Shown: in pieces, positions 1-4,142 of the stretch
Layout: each line of letters starts with the position of its first letter
How positions within the stretch are numbered: position 1 is the stretch's first letter
From: Clostridiales bacterium
Lineage (GTDB): Bacteria > Bacillota > Clostridia > Oscillospirales > Oscillospiraceae
Direction: 5' to 3'
Length of the DNA stretch: 7,771 bases
Assembly (NCBI GenBank): GCA_019421525.1
Contig: JAHZFC010000021.1
Coordinates: 6,466-14,236, forward strand
Position numbers and translations under genes: made by a program
Notes under the pieces: model-generated
The model's database searches: none
What the model saw: the letters and a program-made list of their open reading frames with translations, nothing else
Told to the model about the DNA's origin: nothing

Positions 1-344
1 ATGTAGCGGTTGCGCGCCATATAGCAGGATGGCGCGTAGGTCTGGCTCTCCACCTTTACCCCATCGCAGAGCCGGAGCAGTTCATGGAACCGCTTGTCCT
101 TGGTTTTTATCCTCCCCGCATAGGGCAGCGCCGCCTCCAGAAACAGCTCCGGGTGCCGCTCCTTTTCCTCAACTACCAGGGCGGCGAACATCAGGTCGGC
201 CCCCTCCGCAAAGCCGGAGATGAAACGGGTATAGCCGTCGGCCACCGCCTCTGCCAGCCCCCGGCCGAGCTCCTGCTCCACATAGTCCAGCTTGTCCGCC
301 GGAATGTCCCGGTGGCCCGTGACGCAACAGGTTTTGCGTACCAT
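1..344 (-). CDS. SLOG-family (DUF1273/YpsA-like) protein, C-terminus cut off by window edge
   Basis: The first 114 residues are visible; the frame is open to the left edge. Seen: an N-terminal Rossmann-type start with CVTGHR at residues 7-12 and a second loop ISGFAEGAD at 42-50. This pair is the signature of the SLOG superfamily, DUF1273/YpsA branch, a likely nucleotide- or nucleotide-derivative-binding fold. Family members are about 180 residues, so roughly the last third is missing. The ATG at 344 is chosen because a purine-rich stretch (GGAAGGATGGGA) lies at suitable distance; an in-frame ATG at 356 abuts the GGGAAGG and has no usable spacing. The gene is divergent from the XRE regulator at 495 and has its own near-consensus promoter at 391-419. 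What it does here is not known; SLOG proteins have been proposed as nucleotide sensors in conflict systems, and YpsA relatives affect cell division in some Firmicutes. Family call is firm, function is not. Confidence 0.85.
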   Translation of the reverse strand, partial: MVRKTCCVTGHRDIPADKLDYVEQELGRGLAEAVADGYTRFISGFAEGADLMFAALVVEEKERHPELFLEAALPYAGRIKTKDKRFHELLRLCDGVKVESQTYAPSCYMARNRY

Positions 345-390
345 AAAATATCCCATCCTTCCCAAGAGATGAAATCCTTTTCCTCTATTA

Positions 391-419
391 AAAATAAAGG
401 TTTAAATATCGTATGTCAA
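391..419 (-). promoter_or_regulatory. Predicted sigma-A-type promoter for the SLOG gene
   Basis: On the minus strand a perfect -35 TTGACA (414-419) is followed after exactly 17 bases by a -10-like TATTTT (391-396, 4 of 6 matches to TATAAT). Transcription would start near 384, giving a leader of about 40 bases before the ATG at 344. The surrounding DNA is much more AT-rich than the genes. Confidence 0.65.
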
Positions 420-421
420 GA

Positions 422-440
422 ATTACACAGGATTACACAC
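422..440. repeat. Tandem 10-bp direct repeat in the divergent intergenic region
   Basis: ATTACACAGG is followed directly by ATTACACACC, so the 7-base core ATTACAC recurs at a 10-bp spacing (422-428 and 432-438), one helical turn apart. It lies just behind the -35 of the SLOG promoter and upstream of the XRE gene, a sensible place for a regulator site. A possible -10 for the XRE gene (TAAAAT, 465-470) has no recognisable -35 at the right distance, which would fit an activator bound at the repeats. That last point is inference. Confidence 0.4.
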
Positions 441-494
441 CGCATTTTGAACATAGGCACAGGATAAAATAGTGCGAGAAGGGAGGGCGTTTCC

Positions 495-809
495 GTGTAC
501 GAGGAATTTACCCAAAACCGTATCGCACAACTGCGGATGCAGAAGAATGTCTCCGCCCGTGATATGTCCCTGTCACTGGGCCAAAACAACAGCTACATCA
601 ATCAGATTGAAAACAAAAAGACCCTGCCCTCGCTGCAAGGTCTGTTCTACATCTGCGAATATTTTGGCATCACGCCGCAGCAGTTCTTTGACGAGGGGGA
701 CGCCTACCCCGCCCAGCTTGCGGAGCTGGTGGAGGACTTGAAGAAGTTAGACGCCGCCTCACTGGAGCATATTGCCGCCGTGGTGAAAGAGATGATACGC
801 GAGAAGTAG
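495..809 (+). CDS. XRE-family helix-turn-helix transcriptional regulator
   Basis: A 104-residue DNA-binding regulator. A Cro/C1-type HTH spans about residues 6-66: the recognition region runs ARDMSLSLGQ, then NNSYINQIENKK and the usual following segment with Pro-Ser-Leu, ending in FGITPQQFF, a standard XRE domain ending. The C-terminal 35 residues form an acidic then basic helix (LAELVEDLKKLD...EMIREK) that could dimerise. The start is GTG at 495, supported by GGGAGGG at 481-487 with 7 bases spacing; no ATG is better placed. Regulators of this size and type are common in Tn1549-like elements. It is the only complete plus-strand gene in the window, divergent from the SLOG gene and convergent with the 889-1351 unit. 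It may act on its own intergenic region, where a direct repeat sits at 422-440 (inference). Confidence 0.88.
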   Translation: MYEEFTQNRIAQLRMQKNVSARDMSLSLGQNNSYINQIENKKTLPSLQGLFYICEYFGITPQQFFDEGDAYPAQLAELVEDLKKLDAASLEHIAAVVKEMIREK

Positions 810-819
810 GCCGCACGGC

Positions 820-851
820 AAAGAAAAACCGACGGCCCAAAGGCCGCCGGT
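820..851 (-). terminator. Intrinsic terminator of the 889-1351 transcription unit
   Basis: Read on the minus strand, the arm at 851-842 pairs with 837-828 over 10 bp (all Watson-Crick except one G-U) around a 4-base loop (838-841). A run GGTTTTTCTTT follows directly (828-820 side). On the plus strand the same hairpin has an A-C mismatch and no T run behind it, so the terminator faces minus. It sits between convergent genes. Confidence 0.8.
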
Positions 852-857
852 CAGGTA

Positions 858-874
858 TGGGACACTTTGTCCCA
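858..874. repeat. Palindrome copy 1, TGGGACA-CTT-TGTCCCA
   Basis: A perfect 7-bp inverted repeat around a 3-base centre (CTT on the plus strand). It lies between the stop codon at 889 and the terminator hairpin at 820-851. It lacks an extended outer stem, unlike the other four copies. Plus-strand right flank AAAGG matches that of copy 3 and nearly those of copies 4 and 5. Confidence 0.9.
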
Positions 875-888
875 AAGGTCAGCGATAT

Positions 889-1059
889 TTACGGCTGCTC
901 CTGCGGGGCCCACTGGTCGCAGGACGGGCGTATGTTCATGTTTTCCCGGGCCTCCGGCACCATATCGTCCCGGCCCGTGGCGATGAACAGGAAGAAGATG
1001 GCTGCGTCCCGGCGCAGGCATCCATTTTTATGCTTGCAGTTCACGCAGGACTCCTTCAT
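889..1059 (-). CDS. Small cysteine-rich protein, function unknown
   Basis: A 56-residue protein of unrecognised family. It starts MKESCVNCKHKNGCLRRD, so Cys5, Cys8 and Cys14 form a C-x2-C-x5-C cluster; a fourth Cys near residue 47 sits in PSCDQW. Four cysteines of this kind could hold one zinc ion (inference). A short hydrophobic patch IFFLFIA follows the cluster. ATG at 1059 is preferred, with GGGTGA four bases upstream; a TTG at 1071 in the same frame would overlap the preceding stop (1064-1066) and add four residues. The gene is next to the CD1845-like gene and probably translated from the same message. The terminator at 820-851 closes the unit. Confidence 0.65.
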   Translation of the reverse strand: MKESCVNCKHKNGCLRRDAAIFFLFIATGRDDMVPEARENMNIRPSCDQWAPQEQP

Positions 1060-1063
1060 AGGC

Positions 1064-1351
1064 TCACCCAAACACTACGCCGCACAGGACGTCCGCAAGA
1101 GAGGTCAGGCCCCCGGCAATGGCATCGGCCAGCAGGCCCAGCACCACAAAGAACACGGCGATGCCCAGCATGAGCAGGGCGGCAGAGTTATCGCCCTGGA
1201 TGAACCACGCGAACAGGGCACACATCATGCAAATCCCGCCTAGGACTTCCAGGAGCACGTTGGACAGACCGGCGGCCAGCCCCACCGCAGCGGCGAGGAC
1301 AGAGCAGGCGGCGGCAAAGGGGAGCGCGGCGATCCTCAAGATGATACGCAT
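1064..1351 (-). CDS. CD1845-like small integral membrane protein of conjugative elements
   Basis: A 95-residue, very hydrophobic protein. At least three membrane segments are visible, at about residues 4-28, 32-52 and 56-78, with a possible fourth weak one at the C-terminus (80-95). The opening MRIILRIAALPF and the size match the CD1845-type proteins found in Clostridia conjugative elements; this is recognised from memory and should be taken as tentative. Role unknown. The start at 1351 has a strong GAGGAGG eight bases upstream. It is the first gene behind the promoter at 1407-1435 and is followed by the small Cys-rich gene, so it looks like an independent two-gene unit rather than the tail of the mobC transcript. 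Confidence 0.75.
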   Translation of the reverse strand: MRIILRIAALPFAAACSVLAAAVGLAAGLSNVLLEVLGGICMMCALFAWFIQGDNSAALLMLGIAVFFVVLGLLADAIAGGLTSLADVLCGVVFG

Positions 1352-1406
1352 GGTGAAAACCTCCTCAAAAGTTTTGTATTTTCTGTTGTTTTCCCTCTAT
1401 ATGTAT

Positions 1407-1435
1407 ATTATAACTCTGCAAAAATAGGGTGTAAA
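1407..1435 (-). promoter_or_regulatory. Strong predicted promoter for the CD1845-like/Cys-rich pair
   Basis: On the minus strand TTTACA (1430-1435, 5 of 6 to the -35 consensus) is separated by exactly 17 bases from a perfect TATAAT (1407-1412). The leader from about 1400 to 1351 is AT-rich and ends with a good Shine-Dalgarno. This is the best promoter in the window. Confidence 0.8.
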
Positions 1436-1443
1436 GGATGCCT

Positions 1444-1492
1444 CCGGCTTGCCCGGGTCGGGGACAAAGTGTCCCAAACTCGGGCAAGCCGG
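1444..1492. repeat. Nested 49-bp inverted repeat enclosing palindrome copy 2
   Basis: Outer arms 1444-1455 and 1481-1492 are perfect 12-bp inverted repeats (CCGGCTTGCCCG). Inside them, at 1461-1475, is the core GGGACA-AAG-TGTCCC (copy 2). The centre is AAG on the plus strand, opposite in orientation to copies 1, 4 and 5. Two further pairs (1457-1479, 1458-1478) extend the outer stem inward. The element lies between mobC and the promoter at 1407-1435. Confidence 0.88.
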
Positions 1493-1515
1493 GGAGCGGC
1501 GCACCGCTCCCCGGC
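1488..1515 (-). terminator. Perfect 12-bp hairpin directly behind mobC, possible terminator
   Basis: Arms 1488-1499 and 1504-1515 pair perfectly around a 4-base loop (1500-1503), two bases past the mobC stop codon (1518-1520). On the minus strand the next bases are TTGCCCGAGTTT, so the T run is poor and termination is uncertain; mRNA 3'-end protection is an alternative. Positions 1488-1492 are shared with the outer arm of the neighbouring inverted repeat, so the two hairpins cannot both form fully. Confidence 0.5.
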
Positions 1516-1517
1516 CT

Positions 1518-1865
1518 TTACATTTCCACCACCTGGGTCAGCTTTTTTAGCAGCTCGGACAGGGGTTCCCACAAATCGGCATAGTCCTTTTGCAGCAGGG
1601 CGATGTCCTGGGGGTAGATGCCCCCGTAGGTGTTGGCCTGGATTGCCACCTGATTGAGATTGTTGGAGCACCGGCGCTGGAGGGACACCAGCTCCCGCAC
1701 CGGCCCCAGGTCAACGTGGAGTACATACCCATTGAGGGCCATCTTCCGCACGAAAGCTCCCATGTTGCGCACACCGGCCTCGGCCATGCGCTCCTGGAGC
1801 TGTGCCAGCTCCTCCTCGGACACCATGACGTGCAGGTGAATGGGGCGGCGGCGTTTCCGGCTCAC
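1518..1865 (-). CDS. mobC: MobC-family relaxosome accessory protein
   Basis: A 115-residue basic protein expected to bind DNA near oriT and help the relaxase nick. The N-terminus (VSRKRRRPIHLHVMVSEEEL) is a short basic arm followed by a ribbon-helix-helix-like segment (residues about 10-48, ending GAFVRKMALNGYVL). The C-terminal half has the typical MobC run: L-x3-SLQRRCSNNLNQVAIQANT (about 57-79), then GGIYPQDI and a final amphipathic helix. The GTG at 1865 is chosen because its GTGA overlaps the TGA of the upstream gene and GGGAGGAG lies eight bases before it; the frame is open further upstream, but that part lies inside the preceding gene and looks like nonsense, rich in Pro, Arg and Gly. 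MobC is normally followed by a relaxase gene; here it is followed by hairpins and a different transcription unit. Family call is strong. Confidence 0.88.
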   Translation of the reverse strand: MSRKRRRPIHLHVMVSEEELAQLQERMAEAGVRNMGAFVRKMALNGYVLHVDLGPVRELVSLQRRCSNNLNQVAIQANTYGGIYPQDIALLQKDYADLWEPLSELLKKLTQVVEM

Positions 1866-2818
1866 CGGGACGGCTCCTCCCGCTCCCGCCGGGCAAAGGG
1901 CTGGAGCCGGACGGGGCTCTGGCCGTCCTCCGTGCGCAGGAAGTCTATTCTGCCTGCCGCGAAGATGGCGTTTCGGTTGAGCTGCCGTTGCCATGCCCCC
2001 TGGCTGGGGGCCCACTTGAATCCGTTTTGTTTGAGCTCCCGGCGCTGTTCCTCGGTGGGCTTTTCATCAAAGAACAGCTGCAGCCGGTTTTCCCCCTCGT
2101 TGATCTCCGCCCTGCCGCCGGGGAACTCCCAGCCCACAAAGTCGCCCCGGTTTTTCAAATCGTTAATGCGCTGCTGCACCCGGCGGATGTTGGCGTTGTT
2201 GTTGGAGAGATGGAAAGAGGGATAGGGCACCGGGTCTTTCCGCCAGTCCCGCTCCATAGAGGCCCGGAGCTGGGCGATCCCCTCGTCGGTCAGGCCGGGG
2301 CAGCCCTCGAGGGTCTTGTGTTTGCGGTAGTAGGCGTTGACCGCCTTCATGTACTCCTGGTCGGCTTTCAGCCCTTCCAGCTTGGCCTCCAGTTTTTCCA
2401 CTGCCTGCCGGTCATCGGCGGAGATGCCCGCCGTGCCGGTGGAGCGAATTTTGTCCAGCAGGCCCTGGATATGCTGATACTCGCCCATATTCTTGTCCCG
2501 CGCCGCGTTCTGCTTGTGCTTTTTCTGCACGGGGAAGTTGGAGCCCCCGGCAACCAGGATCGAGGGCACACGGGTGTCGATGGCATGGGCCTGATTGAGA
2601 TTTTCCGCCAGCTTGCGGGCATAGAGGTCGGCCAGATAGTCAATCTTCTCATGGTACATGGGATCGACTTTCTGTTTCTGTTCCTCCGCCAGTTGGTAGG
2701 CGGCATCTACCTGGGCCTGATAACTGGCGGTGGCGGAGCCGGGCTTGTAGTCACAGTAGCTGTTGAGATCGTTTGCCCGCCGCGCTGCCTCTTCACTGAT
2801 GGGATAATACTTCGGCAT
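1862..2818 (-). CDS. Conserved mobile-element protein with GFKWAPS/AWQR C-terminal motif
   Basis: A 318-residue soluble, charged protein. Three parts are visible: an N-terminal helical region (1-100) rich in Lys, Gln and Ala; a central coiled-coil-like stretch (about 112-165); and a C-terminal module from about 200, with SFHLSNNNANIRRVQQRI (201-218), ENRLQLFFDEKP (243-254) and GFKWAPSQGAWQRQL (266-280). The C-terminal module resembles a segment found in many conjugative-element and phage accessory proteins, including some annotated DUF3560 or 'large polyvalent protein' types; the exact family name is not certain. No catalytic motif is recognised. It sits just upstream of mobC and overlaps its start, so a role in DNA processing or establishment in the recipient is possible but unproven. 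The start has a G-rich AGGGGGTGG upstream and an 11-base gap to the preceding stop. Confidence 0.75.
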   Translation of the reverse strand: MPKYYPISEEAARRANDLNSYCDYKPGSATASYQAQVDAAYQLAEEQKQKVDPMYHEKIDYLADLYARKLAENLNQAHAIDTRVPSILVAGGSNFPVQKKHKQNAARDKNMGEYQHIQGLLDKIRSTGTAGISADDRQAVEKLEAKLEGLKADQEYMKAVNAYYRKHKTLEGCPGLTDEGIAQLRASMERDWRKDPVPYPSFHLSNNNANIRRVQQRINDLKNRGDFVGWEFPGGRAEINEGENRLQLFFDEKPTEEQRRELKQNGFKWAPSQGAWQRQLNRNAIFAAGRIDFLRTEDGQSPVRLQPFARREREEPSR

Positions 2819-2829
2819 CCGGCCACCCC

Positions 2830-3429
2830 CTAACGCCCGCCCCGGTCAGGGGCGTCCTTCTTGGGAGCCGCCGGGCCCCGGTCAGCCTCGGCCTGGGCCT
2901 GGGCGTCCTTCATCTGCTGGGAAATCGGACAGGGACGGCTGCCGCTGTTCCGGCACAGCTCGGCCACATCGGGGGCAGGCCGCAGCTCATAGTCGGCCAC
3001 CTGCTTTTCCGTCAGGGGCCGGGTATAGGTCAAATGGCCCCAGGCCAGGAACGCGCCGCCCTCCACAGGAACGCGATGGCCGTAATTGACAATCTCATCC
3101 GGGGCATTGTGGGGCGGTTTCGGAAACGCGCCGATGTCCACAGGCCGCCGGGTGGAGTAATACTTGTAAAGCCCAGGGGCCTCTACCTGGACGATCTGGA
3201 CTTTATAGAGCCGCTGATATTCCATCAGCCGGTGCTTAAAGTCCTGTTCCATCGCGTTCAGATCATTTCCGTAATGGCCCCACTCATACTGCCGCTGGCC
3301 GTGTTCATCGTCATAGCAGGCCCAGGTCACACAGCGGGATGGGGCCTTGGGGTTTTCCCCCAGGGCAAAGCCCCTGCCATTTTCCAGCATGGCAGCGCGG
3401 AGAATGGAATAGCCTTGATTTTTGTCCAT
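2830..3429 (-). CDS. Conjugative-element accessory protein, function unknown
   Basis: A 199-residue soluble protein. The N-terminal part (1-78) opens MDKNQGYSILRAAMLENGRG and includes CVTWACYDDEHG and YEWGHYGNDLNAM, then a helix ending in YQRLYKVQ. The second part (about 85-152) carries RPVDIGAFP, then EIVNYGHRVPVEGGAFLAWG and YTRPLTEKQVADYEL. The pattern AWG-x4-Y-x2-PLT-x2-Q-x3-YEL is familiar from accessory proteins of Clostridia conjugative elements, but I cannot name the family with confidence. The tail is Pro/Lys/Arg-rich and probably disordered. ATG at 3429 is chosen because AAGGAGG lies four bases upstream; the frame is open for 15 more codons, but these translate the palindrome at 3457-3473 and would be an artefact. 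It follows an intergenic stretch with hairpins and precedes the 318-aa gene by 11 bases. Confidence 0.75.
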   Translation of the reverse strand: MDKNQGYSILRAAMLENGRGFALGENPKAPSRCVTWACYDDEHGQRQYEWGHYGNDLNAMEQDFKHRLMEYQRLYKVQIVQVEAPGLYKYYSTRRPVDIGAFPKPPHNAPDEIVNYGHRVPVEGGAFLAWGHLTYTRPLTEKQVADYELRPAPDVAELCRNSGSRPCPISQQMKDAQAQAEADRGPAAPKKDAPDRGGR

Positions 3430-3444
3430 ACTGCCTCCTTCCAC

Positions 3445-3488
3445 GCGCCCGCCTCCTGGGACAAAATGTCCCAAAGGAGCGCGGGCGC
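3445..3488. repeat. Nested 44-bp inverted repeat enclosing palindrome copy 3
   Basis: The core TGGGACA-AAA-TGTCCCA occupies 3457-3473 (centre AAA rather than CTT/AAG). Outer arms pair as 3453-3456 with 3476-3479 and 3445-3452 (GCGCCCGC) with 3481-3488, interrupted by a 2-base (3474-3475) and a 1-base (3480) bulge. It lies in the leader of the 199-aa gene; its edge is only a few bases from the Shine-Dalgarno (about 3434-3440). Confidence 0.85.
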
Positions 3489-3507
3489 AAAATGTTTGAT
3501 TTATCGT

Positions 3508-3545
3508 GTAAAATGGGGGCCAGACGTAAAATCATACCGGCCCCC
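3508..3545 (-). terminator. Possible weak terminator between the Cys-rich VLP gene and the 199-aa gene
   Basis: On the minus strand GGGGGCC (3545-3539) pairs perfectly with GGCCCCC (3521-3515) across a 17-base loop, and ATTTTACA follows (3514-3507). The stem is GC-rich, but the loop is long and the T run short. Another imperfect hairpin (about 3554-3592, GCCCCGGAAA arms) lies between it and the stop codon at 3593. The two could attenuate or process the transcript here. Confidence 0.4.
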
Positions 3546-3553
3546 TCCGGAGC

Positions 3554-3592
3554 GGCCCCGGAAAGCCCCGTCAGCAGGGCGTTTCCGGGGCT
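3554..3592. repeat. Imperfect inverted repeat just downstream of the Cys-rich VLP gene
   Basis: GCCCCGGAAA-GCCC on the left and GGGC-G-TTTCCGGGGC on the right form a stem of about 14 bp with a single unpaired base and a loop of about 8 bases. It begins one or two bases past the stop codon at 3593-3595. No T run follows on the minus strand, so it may stabilise an mRNA 3' end rather than terminate. Confidence 0.55.
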
Positions 3593-3970
3593 TTAATCGT
3601 AACGCTTGCACCCCTGTTTCCGGCGATGGTTCCGCATCCGCTCCCGACTCCTGCGGCGGTTGGCCTCGGCCTGACACGCCGGGGAGCAGTAGAGCTGCCG
3701 TCGTTTGGGGAGAAAGGCCCGCCCGCACAGGGGGCAGATGCGCAGCTCCTCCACCGGCCCCTCCTGGGCAAGCTGCACCGCCAGGGCCGGGTCAATGGGC
3801 AGAACGGCCTCCCGGAAGTAGCGGCACATGGGGCCCGTCCAGCATTTTGTCAACATATAGCACTCACACTCCAATGGCAGACATCCGTAGTCCCGGTCAT
3901 AGTTGGCGCACCATTTTGTCACCAGGGCCCGGATGGATTTTTTCTCCTCGCGGGTCAGCTCACGGGACAC
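3593..3970 (-). CDS. Cysteine-rich VLP-domain protein with zinc-ribbon-like C-terminus
   Basis: A 125-residue protein with 11 cysteines. The N-terminal domain starts SRELTREEKKSIRALV and contains NYDRDYGCLPLECECYML (23-40), then CWTGPMCRYFREAVLP (43-58); this is the pattern of the 'cysteine-rich VLP' family found in Firmicute conjugative elements. A second cluster, C-x2-C at 79/82 (RICPLCGRAF) and C-x3-C at 95/99 (YCSPAC), looks like a zinc ribbon, followed by a very basic tail (NRRRSRERMRNHRRKQ) that could bind nucleic acid (inference). The start is GTG at 3970, with GGAGG seven bases upstream; the gap to the preceding stop is four bases. No enzymatic function is apparent. Confidence 0.82.
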   Translation of the reverse strand: MSRELTREEKKSIRALVTKWCANYDRDYGCLPLECECYMLTKCWTGPMCRYFREAVLPIDPALAVQLAQEGPVEELRICPLCGRAFLPKRRQLYCSPACQAEANRRRSRERMRNHRRKQGCKRYD

Positions 3971-3974
3971 CGCA

Positions 3975-4142
3975 TCACCTCCCGCGCCGCAGCAGGGCGC
4001 GGAAACAGGTCATGCAGCGGATGCCCTGCCAGTAGGGGCACCCGGCGCACCGGGAGCCACGGGGTGCCGGAGCCGGGTCGGGCTGTTCCTGCCGGGGCTT
4101 GCGTCTCATTTCCCGCTCCAGGCGGTTGTCGGTAAAGTTCAT
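3975..4142 (-). CDS. 55-aa cysteine-rich basic protein, function unknown
   Basis: A very short gene read from ATG at 4142, whose ATGA overlaps the TGA stop of the DUF4366 gene (4139-4141), and ending four bases before the GTG of the Cys-rich VLP gene. The protein starts MNFTDNRLEREMRRKPRQEQ, has a Pro/Ala linker, then C-x2-C (RCAGCPYW, 32/35) and C-x2-C (RCMTCFRA, 43/46) and ends RRGR. The two Cys pairs would suit one zinc site. Evidence that it is real: tight overlap on one side, a close gap on the other, and the spaced Cys pairs. Small proteins of this kind occur at this position in related elements, as far as I recall. Confidence 0.7.
   Translation of the reverse strand: MNFTDNRLEREMRRKPRQEQPDPAPAPRGSRCAGCPYWQGIRCMTCFRALLRRGR

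Noticed and set aside
354..356. Earlier in-frame ATG for the SLOG gene
   Set aside because: It abuts the GGGAAGG with no spacing; the ATG at 344 is better placed and begins the conserved domain.
441..475. Sigma-A promoter TTGAAC/TAAAAT for the XRE gene
   Set aside because: The two boxes are only 12 bases apart, too close for a normal promoter.
1866..2015. N-terminal extension of MobC by 50 codons
   Set aside because: The extra residues overlap the end of the upstream gene in another frame and are low-complexity. The GTG at 1865 has a good ribosome site and a GTGA overlap.
1590..2833. Long plus-strand open frames opposite mobC and the 318-aa gene
   Set aside because: They lie antisense to genes with recognisable families, have no ribosome-binding sites, and their composition reflects GC-rich codon third positions of the opposite strand.
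3430..3474. Upstream start for the 199-aa protein at 3474
   Set aside because: The added residues are a translation of palindrome copy 3; the ATG at 3429 has a strong Shine-Dalgarno.
3500..3530. Promoter for the 199-aa gene (TTTACG ... GATAAA)
   Set aside because: Spacing is 19 bases and the -10 is weak; not convincing.
3034..4035. A 333-codon plus-strand open frame
   Set aside because: Antisense to the 199-aa and Cys-rich VLP genes, crosses their intergenic hairpins, and contains no recognisable domain.
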